Shown: positions 45,332 through 54,896 of the stretch, one piece after another
Layout: each line of letters starts with the position of its first letter
Position numbering within the stretch: the first letter of the stretch is position 1
From: Dacryopinax spathularia
Lineage: Eukaryota; Basidiomycota; Dacrymycetes; Dacrymycetales; Dacrymycetaceae
Reading direction: 5' to 3'
Length of the DNA: 64,000 bases
Assembly: GCA_037974965.1 (NCBI GenBank)
Contig: JBBPFI010000006.1
Coordinates: 744,001 to 808,000 of the forward strand
Notes under the pieces: model-generated
Told to the model about the DNA's origin: nothing
Database searches by the model: none
Seen by the model: only the letters and a program-made list of their open reading frames with translations
Program-made: the position numbers and the translations under genes

Positions 45332-45536
45332 GAGCGCCGAGCAGACGCTTTGTAGCCATAGTTAGTCAAAAGCTGTATCACGTGAAAATGCATTCCAGTC
45401 GTGTCTGTCAGGCGAGATGAGGGAAGAATGGCGGAAGATGACCCATTAAGTTGAATTAAGGGTGGATACATCTAACAAGATACCTGTACATCATCTACGA
45501 TCCATGTACACTCCGTTCTTGCATCGACGGGGGTTG

Positions 45537-46709
45537 TCAAACCAGCTGGCCGCCGATGACCATCCCCGCCATCCACCCCGCAACCGACGGGACCAGCGGG
45601 TTCGCCGCGAAGACCACCAGTCCAGGTCCAGGACACACGCCCGCCAGTCTACACCACCCACAAAGTCAGCGTCCGGTCTCCTAGTCGCCCATAGAAAACG
45701 AAATCGACTCACCCCCATCCAACGCCAAACAAGGCCGCCCCAACCACCAGCTTCGCATCAACATCCCTCCTCGTAGGAATCTCGAACTTCTCCGCCCTCT
45801 CCGGTTTCGGCAGCTGCTTTATGCGGAGCTGGTAAGCCAGGAAATTGGGGATAAGGGCGCCAATTACGACCATTATTAGTGATGGGTCCCAAGGCTTGTG
45901 ATTGAAGGGCGGGAAGGGGAGGGGGAGGGACATGAATCCTATCATTTTCGGACTCGGCATGAGCGAGCGGGGTTGGGCGAGAGGGTTGGGGAAAGGGGCG
46001 TACCTAGGACGGCGGAGGGACGCAACATCCCTGACAATGCTAAGCCGAAAGCGAAGTGCGCGCCTATGCCGAATGCCGAAACGACCACATTCGGTGCAAG
46101 CCGGTAGATGAGGAACGGGATCTGCAGCGCTGCCACAACAGGCAAGGAGACGTCCAGGGGCGGCAGTGTCGATGCTGGTGCCAGGGGAGGGGCGGTACCG
46201 AAGACGTTGGAGACGATCACTGCGGTAGGGAAGAAGATCGCAGTTGCTGCTATGGAGCGGGGCGAGAGACGGGAAAGACCGCAGATCATATGGCCCGAGG
46301 TGCAGCCGCTGCCCAGCTACTACTTGTTCAGCACCCAGAGGCTCAGTAGTGCTAGAAAGCGAGAGCTCACCTTCGTTCCGATCCCGACTAGTAGCCCAGC
46401 CAGAGCACTAACACCCCACGAACCACCGGCAAACGAATCAAACAGCGTCACCCCCAACCTCTGCTCCACCACACCTCCAAATACGTGCAGCACAACCCCG
46501 GCAGCCGCGCTCCCCGCCACGAACGCAAGCTTCCACGCCGTCTCCTTCTCGGGACGCTTTGGAAAGGCTGACGTAAAGTAGCGGATGGAGGAATGAAGGA
46601 TGCCGCTCGCGCCTAGGATCCGGCCGTCGAGCGCTAGGAGGTGGTAGGCTGATGAACCGATCATTAGCCCTCCTAGGAGGGGCATAGCGAGCGATTGCAG
46701 CGATGTCAT
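45537..46709 (-). CDS. YeeE/YedE family sulfur (thiosulfate-type) transporter
   Basis: Polytopic membrane protein of about 350 residues with the duplicated YeeE/YedE architecture. The first repeat shows [20 protein letters not shown], the family's signature with two cysteines. The second shows [20 protein letters not shown]. Bacterial TsuA members of this family import thiosulfate, with conserved cysteines lining the path. The start at 46709 ([20 protein letters not shown]) gives an immediate helix. Two or three introns. The divergent partner is the GST-like gene and the convergent neighbour the sulfolactate-synthase-like gene. Thiosulfate as the substrate is an inference from the family. Confidence 0.88.
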
Positions 46710-47470
46710 CTTTCTGTTCTTTCGCCCACAAATCCGTGTACAGAGCAAGCGATAGGTGGTAGTCAGTCAAGAGCAGGATACGTGCACTTGTAGCCAGAAA
46801 GAAGTGACGAGTATTAAAGTACGACGGTGGACACGAGGCTTGGCGGGTTGGGTCAGTATGTCCGTAAGCCGGCACTTTTCGGCGTAGCGAACCGGAAGGC
46901 GGGCAAATCGCACGCTGAGCAATCCGCGCAAAGCAAAGATGCTGCCGTTCCTTTGTCTCAGCTCACCAAGCAATTAACCCGCGGATTTGGGTTATCAATC
47001 ATGGTTGCCGAAGACGCTGAGGTGTACCCAAGGCTAAGTTGAGGATCTGACAGGCATGGCCAGAGAGAACCCCGAGAATGGCATAGAGGTCCGAGAATGC
47101 ACGATTGGAGGTGTACGTGGCACCGAATGCCGTACGACGCTCATATTCCCTATGAAGCCGCGTCCTCCGGATAGTCAACAACGATCAGACCAAGCCAGAC
47201 CACATAGACAGTACAGCAATTGGATAGCTCTCAACAAGAAAGAACGAACAAAAGAAAGAGAGCGAAGAATGTCCAAGCGACCTGATGGTGTAACACTTAT
47301 ACTGTACGAACTATCAAACACCAGTCCAGATTAGAACGATTGCGTGCTCAGGGCTGAAGGGGAGCGCCACAGACTCTCCATGTGTCTATTACATGAGCGC
47401 TCATCACTCCTTGTAACACTTCAAGCCTTTGCTGCTTTGCTAACCATGTAATCTACTTGCTTTGAGCGCG
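46710..47470. other. Divergent upstream region of the YeeE-like and GST-like genes
   Basis: 761 bases with no gene I can support. The minus frame 46438-46875 is an out-of-frame extension over the transporter's first exon. The short frames at 46827-47042 and 47056-47334 have no domain. Confidence 0.45.
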
Positions 47471-48121
47471 ATGGTCAACGAGGAGAAGGGAAAGCTGCAG
47501 CTGTTCTACGTGCCCGAGAGCCCGTTCGCCACCAAGCTCCTCTTCGCCATCCATGAGCTCGGGCTGATCAACTCTATCACGCTGCAACCGGTCTCCGACC
47601 CACCAAATCCGGAGCTGGTTGAGGTGCACGACCTCTACCCGCTATCCGCTTTCGTTCCTTCACTCGTCACTCCCGACAGTGGAACACTATACGACTCCTC
47701 CGTCATCCTGCAGTACTTGGACAATCTCGCTGCGCGTCGGGATTGGGATGCGGAAGGCGAAAGGCTCTTCCCGCCTGCTGGAACCCCAGAGCTATGGGCT
47801 GCATTGACGTACGAAGCGCTCTGCAAAGGCGTCATGGGCACTGTCATGATGGTGCATCAACAGCGATCCCGTGGAGCACCCGAGAAAGCATTGGCGCCAC
47901 AAGAAGAGCGTGTGAGGCGCGGGTTTGCACGCCTCGCAAGGGGGGCCCTGCCCGACGCGGAGAGGAAGACGTTGGACGTGAAGGGGATCGCGTTGGGAAG
48001 TATGTTGGGCTACATGGTTCGGTGTGAGTGGTGTGAAGGCTGGAGAGAGTGGGATGGTGCGAGTAGGTTGGCGGATTGGTTCGAGTTAGTGAAGCATAGG
48101 TTGCCGGAGGAGCGACGATGA
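47471..48121 (+). CDS. Glutathione S-transferase-like protein
   Basis: Intronless gene of 216 residues. The thioredoxin-like N-terminal domain is recognisable: KLQLFYVPESPFATKLLFAI, then PLSAFVPSLVTPDSGTLYDS, where the cis-Pro (FVPSLV) and SVILQYLDNL contact glutathione in the family. The C-terminal helical domain is short, with ALTYEALCKGVMGTVMMVHQ. A Ser sits near the position of the usual catalytic Ser/Tyr (ESPFATK). The start at 47471 is the first ATG; a TTG three codons upstream is in frame but unlikely. Probably cytosolic conjugation or peroxidase activity, substrate unknown. Confidence 0.83.
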   Translation: MVNEEKGKLQLFYVPESPFATKLLFAIHELGLINSITLQPVSDPPNPELVEVHDLYPLSAFVPSLVTPDSGTLYDSSVILQYLDNLAARRDWDAEGERLFPPAGTPELWAALTYEALCKGVMGTVMMVHQQRSRGAPEKALAPQEERVRRGFARLARGALPDAERKTLDVKGIALGSMLGYMVRCEWCEGWREWDGASRLADWFELVKHRLPEERR

Positions 48122-48660
48122 CGGGTGCGGTACACGCGATGTTCAACATTTTCTCTCGCTATACTTCTCCGCAAAGTATACCATCGACTTCCAGGATAGG
48201 ATGATAACGGAATATTGTTGGCCATGTTCGTAGCAGTATAAGATACGACTATCGCGCGCATCAGGAACGCATAGGAATGCAAACAATCGATGCGCTCTCG
48301 TCAGTGCGGGCCCAAAGGAAGAACCGCGTCGATCGGGCACACCAAACGGGTCATCTCCCATAGCCGCATAACAGTGCACTTGGCACACCGTCCATCCGTC
48401 CACCGACCTCCTCCTTCCATCTTCTCCTTCTCTTGGCTTTCTTTTCTCTCTCCCTCCTGCCCTCTTCCACAGGGGCAGGATGTTGTACCTCACCGCAGAC
48501 AAGTTTCCAATATGTGCGTCCTCATTTTCATTTGCTGCTGATTGTTGGAACGGGCGCTGATAATAGGCTTGTTCAGTTATTCCATTCGGCATCATCGGGT
48601 GCGTCCACTGCCAGCTCGGTGTCGACGTCACAACACCTTTCCCACTAACACGTTCTCTCT
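48122..48660. other. Spacer upstream of the GT2 gene, may hold its first exons
   Basis: A pyrimidine-rich stretch (48405-48470) precedes an ATG at 48480 that opens MLYLTADKFPI and then a good donor GTGCGT. A further exon-like piece (LFSYSIRHHR) ends at another GTGCGT. These could be upstream coding exons of the GT2 gene, but I could not join them in frame to the next exon. Confidence 0.35.
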
Positions 48661-50089
48661 ATGCGCAGCTTCTACCGCTACTTCTGGTACATCATCCGTA
48701 TCCTCGCCTTCTTCGCCTACCGCCCCGTCCCCCTTCCCCTTAACCCGACATACGTCGCCAGCGAAGACGTGACCATCATCGTCCCGACTATCGATGCGGG
48801 CGAGGAGTTCATCGAGGCTGCGCGGTCCTGGCTGCAGGGGAGCCCGAAGGAGATCATCATCGTTACGGAAGAACGGATGCGCGGGCCGTTAGAGGAGCTG
48901 GCAGCGACTGTGGACGCGGAGAGGATACGCGTGCTGACGGTGCCGTACGCGAACAAGCGGCTGCAGATGGTCGAGGGTATTCGGCAGACTACGACCGACA
49001 TCGTCGTCTTTGCGGACGATGACGCGCTCTGGCCGCCGACGATGCTGCCGTATATCCTGGCGTGCTTCGAGGACCAGAAGATTGGCGGGGTCGGGACGAG
49101 TCAGCGCGTTACACCAGTCGGGAAGAAACTCACCGTCTGGGAAGTCCTCGCGGCCTTCCGGCTCAGTATCCGGAACGTCGAGATCGCCGCCAGCACGCAT
49201 ATCGACGGCGGCGTCCCCTGCCTCTCCGGTCGGACAGCAGCATACCGAACAATCATTCTCAAGGACCCGGAGTTCCTGCACGGATTCACGCATGATTTTT
49301 GGCTGGGGAAATATCATCTTAATTCGGGGGACGACAAGTTCCTCACGCGCTGGCTGGTCAGCCATGGTTGGAACACGTACATTCAGTGCTGTCGCGAGGC
49401 GGAGTTGTTGAGCACGATGAAGCCCAACTGGCGGTTCCTGAAGCAAGTGCTGAGATGGACGAGGAATACGTGGAGGAGCGATCTGCGAAGCTTGTTCAAG
49501 GAGAGACATATCTGGCATCGATTCCCCTATGTGGCATATACCATGGTGAGCCCCCTCCCACTCCCTCTCCCCCCGCGGGAACTGAGTCGTTCTCGTAGGT
49601 AGACAAACTATTCAACCCATTCACGCTCCTCGTCGGCCCATGTCTCGTCATATACCTCATCGTCAAATCCACCAAAACTGTCTCTGAGGGCGGCTACCAC
49701 TTGCCATGGTGGGACATCATCCTGTCCTACTTCGTCTGGCTGCTCGTGACCCGGACATGCAAGCTCCTGCCGCATCTGTGGCACAGGCCGGAACATATTA
49801 TCTACGTTCCGGCGTTTATCGTATTTGGCTACTATTTTGCGGTCATGAAGATATATGCGCTGTTTACGCTGCATGAGGTGAGCCTCTCGCTTCTGCCTCT
49901 TCTGTCATTGGTTAAAGAACGTGTTAGACGGGCTGGGGCACTCGCGCCGGTATTGGCGATCCGACAGTAGCGACGAAGGCAGTCGACGCAGGGCCAGCTG
50001 CCTCGCCAGCAGGATGGTCTCAAGAGAAAGTAGCGCCGGAGGTAAGGCAGTACGACCCGGAAGCAGCGTCGTACGTGCGGCAACGATGA
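48661..50089 (+). CDS. Family 2 glycosyltransferase (Cps1-like polysaccharide synthase)
   Basis: Processive membrane glycosyltransferase of about 430 residues or more. From MRSFYRYFWYIIRILAFFAY, a membrane helix, come VTIIVPTIDAGEEFIEAARS, the UDP-sugar and metal motif FADDDALWPP, the catalytic aspartate in GDDKFLTRW, and the QxxRW product-binding motif in KQVLRWTRNTWR. Two introns (49544-49600, 49880-49935) separate the membrane exons (LFNPFTLLVGPCLVIYLIVK; IIYVPAFIVFGYYFAVMKIY). The tail starts TGWGTRAG. Fungal relatives include Cryptococcus Cps1, linked to hyaluronan or other cell-surface glycans. The polymer made here is unknown. Confidence 0.87.
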
Positions 50090-50269
50090 GCGCCGGGTAC
50101 TGTCCACAGTGGACAGTAGAGTTCAGAGAGTGTACGATCGCATATCGCATACTGTACATCATGCACGTCCTAATCATTAATCTGTCGCATATGCATCGGT
50201 CAGAATCCGGTGAAGCACAGCTTCAGTCTCCTATGATGTCTGTACATCGGCGAGTCGGGGGTTGCTCGT

Positions 50270-52761
50270 TCATGCAGGTCCCCTCGCAGACGTCTTGCCT
50301 CTGGCTCGCCAGCTGCCTTTCGCCGCATTAGCCGCAGGTCGACGGGCCTGGCCAGAGCTGTGGACGTTCTGCTGCGGTTGTAACTTGGAGCCTTCTGCAG
50401 TACCTCGAGCTGAGTCGCTTCGGGCGGAGTCTCGCCTCCATGGGCCTTGCGAAGCGGATCCGGAGGCCTTACTCGCATTAGAGGCGACTGGCTTGTTCGT
50501 TTCCTGTTTCCCAGACTTCACCGTCTTCGGGTTCGACCCTCGACTGGCAGCAGGCAGCGGGAACTGCCTTCGAAGACGTTCTTCAGCGGGTGTTTGAGGA
50601 GAAGCAGGCGAGACGGAAGAAGGCAGAGCCGATTCCTTCTTCTGCCGTTCTTGTTCCCGCTTCTTCTCCGCTCGGTCGCGCTCTCGTTGCTTCTCTCGCT
50701 CGACATCGCGTTCCTTCTCCCGCTTTTGCTCTTCTTCCTTCTCCAGCTCTTCCTTCAGCCACGCACTTCGGGTCCATTCTTGACCGACTCGAGGGGAAGG
50801 CTTCCATCCCGCTGCATCTACTGCTTGTTCCCATTCTAACTGCTTTATTAGCGCCTGTGTCGGTCCAGGAGGCTCCTTATGTGTGATCCTGATGAGAGGG
50901 TCTCGCTCGATGCTCCAGCTTCCCCGTCCATCGTGACCATACCATTCTGGATCAAACATGAACACATCAGTCGCAAAGACTGTAGGTGACATACCCAGCA
51001 ACTCCAGCTTCTCGCATTTCTTCGCAAGCTTTTTGATGTCACGCAGCGAGGGAAGAGCAGGATCCAGCACAATGCTTCCACTTGGCATCAAGCTGTTATC
51101 TATCGGGGGAGTAAGAGGCTCCAAGGGACGAAGGGTAGTATAAGCGCCTTTCTTCTTCGGAGACGAGTTAGGAGTAACAGGAGAATAGGGAAGCACCGGG
51201 GTAATTGGCGAAGGCGGGCACCATATTGAGGCGTCCTTCGGCACAGGGCTCTGAGGGAGATGCTCAGAGGGGATAGAAAGAGAGATAACGCGTAGATTTC
51301 GCAGTGCGCCGAGAGCCGGTATGAGAGTGAATATCTTGTTGAATGGCGCATCGAGCGCGACTTTCAGAACTTCCAGACATGGGCAGCGTTCCAGCATGGA
51401 CCTCAGGTCATCAAGCTTCCAGACCCACCAGTCACATTGGAGTACTCGGATAGGGCCGTTCAAGGCTTCGACGACCTCCTGAGGGATCGGACTGCCTGGC
51501 CATCGAGCCACGTCATCCATCGGAGCATCGGTACCAAGCAGTGAGAGCGGACTTGTGATCCGTAGAATGCGTAGTGTTTGCAGCTCGGACAACGGAAGAT
51601 TGGAGACAGAGGGTATGTGATCGACAGCCCACGAATGATGAGGGCCCGATTCGGACACAAACACCGTCAAAGAGGTGAGCGAGGGAGGCAAAGTGGCAGA
51701 GGACCAGAATGACCGCGAGATTCGTCCCTCGACGTCTTGCAAAGTCAGACAGCGGAGGGATACGCATCCATCGAGCATCTTCTTCAGTCCTCGATCACGC
51801 AGTGTGGTCCCAGCGGTTCCTATAGTCAGCTTACCGAGCCTATCCAAGAGTGCGATAGCTTCACAGAGTTCCTCATCAAACCAGAGAACATCGACAGAGA
51901 GTTCGTGTATGCCAGCATCCTCCAGCGTGAGCAGCTCGGCGGACTCACTGACTGCACAGAGACGTAAGAGGTGAGAAAGCGAGTGTGCGCCGCTTTGCGA
52001 TAAGTTGGATATAGTCAGCTTGTGCAGATGGATGAGCTGAGACAGATGTGGCAAAGAAGGCGCGTCCCTGTAAGTATGTCAGCGATACGTTACGTGGGTC
52101 TGGTGTGAGATACATACCATCTGTTAGATGTAGTCCTCGTTGCAGCAGCAGTGAGAACCACCTCCGCCTGCGATGGCAGGACAGAAGAATTCGGAATGTA
52201 GGCGAATGCTCGAAGTGCTTTGTTGCACCTTGCAAGGACTTCGCAGAGACCATCCGGAGGAAGACCTGAGGACGTCCACTCGAAGACTCGTAGGTTTGGC
52301 ATGCATCGAAGCCAGTCGTAGAGAAGTTGGTCTGATAACGGGATGGGGGTAGACGGCAAGGCCGCTGCATCACTGTTCGATGCCCGGAAGAGGTCGATGC
52401 CTTCCTCCACTTTGAGGAAGACGCTTGGGTTGGTGATCTCCAGCTGGTTCACATATGGACCATACACGGAGGGCTCTGTCACAAAGGCGGCGACGGGACC
52501 GCGTCGAGACGGCAAGTGTGCCTTGTCAGTGCACTGAAGCATATATCGTGCATCATCTGGGATAGAAGTTACGGTGAATATCGCACGCAGCGTGCTACTT
52601 CGCAATCGGGAACATGAGGATAGAACAGCAGTTGTGCAGGCAGGCGTCGAGTCAACCGCCGGAGCGACGATACCTACATATATGCGCGATCAGCATGCGA
52701 GTCAGGCCCGTGTTGTGACCTCACTATCGAGCAGCCTCTCGGGTAGGTCAAGTAGGCCCAT
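50270..52761 (-). CDS. F-box-like / leucine-rich protein with charged coiled-coil tail
   Basis: About 790 residues in three exons. A short first exon (MGLLDLPERLLDS) splices to IVAPAVDSTPACTTAVLSSC and SRLRSSTLRAIF, giving an F-box-like opening. The middle is leucine-rich: LHKLTISNLSQSGAHSLSHL, LRCLTLQDVEGRISRSFW, LRILRITSPLSLLG, CLEVLKVALDAPFNKIFTLI. A Pro/Ser linker follows. The C-terminus is unusual for an F-box protein: a Glu/Lys/Arg coiled coil (50690-50760) and then a basic, Ser/Arg/Gln-rich tail ending KGSWRARGKTSARGPA, which suggests RNA or nucleic-acid contact (inference). The first intron carries a TATATGCG octamer. Confidence 0.72.
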
Positions 52762-53835
52762 CTCGAAAGTGGAACAGGTGGAAATCCTGAGTTCACAGCG
52801 GAGTGGAGAGCCGCAAACTGAGAAAATACTGAGAGGTCGATGTCGCACTAGACGAGTTCATCGTCTGGAGATGCGCTTCGACCAGGGAGATGAGGAGCGA
52901 TGATAGAACGCGTCGCCACCGCTCTTAGGCCAGGCGGTGATAGGGGAGATTCCAGTCTCTTCTTTTCGGCTGCTCATCACGTGCCGTGGATCAGAATAGC
53001 GCTGAGACCGAGACGTCGCCGCCGGTAATCACCGCACGTCGATCATGCCTGGGATCTTTCACTTCAGACAGGGGTTTCAGTCAACGCGCGATAGTATCAA
53101 GATAGCCGACAATCGCAAGGCGTATCTGAATAGATTCATGCACCCGCAGAAGCCAGATCTGTCATATTATGCGATCAATGCTTTCACGAAGGGGTAGTCG
53201 AAGAAAGAGAACATGACCTGGCAGCGATAGCACTGGGCGTAATATCGCCATCTCAGCTTGTTCTTGAATGTTTGCGGGCGTTGATGCAGGAGAGTTGAGA
53301 AAGTGGTAGTCATCGGCTTTGGTGACGAGTGAGCGTCCCACCTATAGGTTGATGCCTTCTGGTACTTTGTTTCAGGGCAAGGTATTGCCAAGGGTCTCGC
53401 CTTCCATGTAAGCGGCAACCTGCACTTGCGATAACTATTCCGAGGGTGCCCAAAGAACGTGTGCTCCGGATCCATGTTGACCAGCTGGATAGATGACCAC
53501 CGAATCAGGGACAAAACAGTTGCGCCAGGCCGAAACTCCTTACGCCTGCTCCGTTCTCTTGTTCATTGTCCTCCTGGCTAGTCCTGTCATTCGAGCGCTT
53601 AGGAGTCCCCCAATAGCGTACTTCCGAGGCATTCCAGTTGTCTGAAAGCCCTCACTCTCTGAAATCGGGAAGACGAGAGTGGGAAGGTAGGGTATTGATG
53701 CGGTTGTATGCAGCATAGTCATTCTCATAACACCATACTACATGATCTCAAGCGAAGCGGACGGAATAGATACCTCCCCCTCAGCTTGCGTGTGACAGTA
53801 TCCATATCCCGAAAGAGAGAGGAGGGATAGACCGT
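52762..53835. other. Spacer between the F-box-like gene and RPS23
   Basis: About 1.07 kb. A plus-strand frame from ATG 53046 (MPGIFHFRQGFQSTRDSIKI, 50 residues) and a minus-strand frame at 53167-53514 (KLRWRYYAQCYRCQVMFSFF) overlap and match nothing I know. I see no supported gene. The RPS23 3' UTR lies at the right end. Confidence 0.35.
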
Positions 53836-54644
53836 TTACGAACGGGGCTTCTCCTGCAGCAACAGTCAGAGCCCGCAAATTAGAAACAGTTGCCAACAGT
53901 GCGTACCTTCTTCTCCTTCCATAAAGCAAGCAGACCAACACCCGACACCTTCACCACCTTGAAACGCACACCGGGAATATCACCCTTTGCCTTACCACGG
54001 CGACCGAAACCGGAGATGAGGACCTCATCGTTCTCGTCGACAAAGTTCAGGCAACCGTCACTGCACAACAATGAGGAACAGATAGCAATGGACGGTATTG
54101 GCAGACGTACCGAGGCACGAAGGCGGTGACCTTCTTCCCGTTCTTGATCAGCTGCACACGGACGCACTTCCGGATAGCGGAGTTGGGCTGCTTGGCCTCA
54201 ACGCCGACCTTTTCGAGCACAATGCCCTTGGCATGGGAAGAACCACCAGTGGGTGAGGTCTTGTAGATGTTACCGAGAGCCCGCTTCTTGTAGTTCTTGT
54301 CGGCCTGCAGAGGATGTGAGCAGAATGCCGAGATCGCAACAACATACGGCGTACCCAACGGTTCTCACGCCGGGAGTTGCGGAGCTTGCGCGCTGCCTGG
54401 AGACCGCGAGGCTTGTTGGCTAAAAGGGGGCAGATCAGCACCTAGTCCGAGCAAAGTTCCTGCGGTCTGCATGTCGTCTCGCCCGTCGTCTCATGCCTCG
54501 ACCACGTCGCCATCTCCACATCCTCCAATCCCAAACTCCAGAACAACAGCAATAACCTGCTCTTCCCATCCCCTCAAACCAATATCCAACGTGACGACAT
54601 GCAGACCCCAGGCAGACAGCGTAAACAAGATACTCACATCCCAT
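53836..54644 (-). CDS. RPS23: 40S ribosomal protein S23 (uS12)
   Basis: Decoding-centre protein of the small ribosomal subunit. Exon 1 codes for just seven bases (ATGGGAT); a 216-base intron then gives [20 protein letters not shown]. The invariant [20 protein letters not shown] and the decoding loop stretch [20 protein letters not shown] (joined across an intron) are present, followed by [20 protein letters not shown]. The last exon, after donor GTACGC, reads only EKPRS, the family's conserved end. About 144 residues, five exons. The large first intron is typical of fungal ribosomal protein genes. Confidence 0.96.
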
Positions 54645-54896
54645 GTCGGTCGGTGTGTCGAGGAGTGAGCGAGCAGACTGTCCGGCGTCGACTATGTCAA
54701 TGCTCCCGGCAGCAACGACTTGAAAACTGTACAGTACCACTTTCTAGCGGCTCAGGGGGAACTCTGTTTCCGAGCGGCTGTGTTTGCGGAGGCTACTCCC
54801 CATCACGTGATTGCACATGACCCTTAGGACGCGACCATCACACCCACAGCGCGTCTCGACTGATCGAGCGCCCAACTCTTGCATACCACACTAGCC

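Noticed and set aside
54422-54637. Possible snoRNA in the large first intron of RPS23
   Set aside because: Ribosomal protein introns often host snoRNAs, but no C box (RTGATGA) with D box (CTGA) is present on the transcribed strand.
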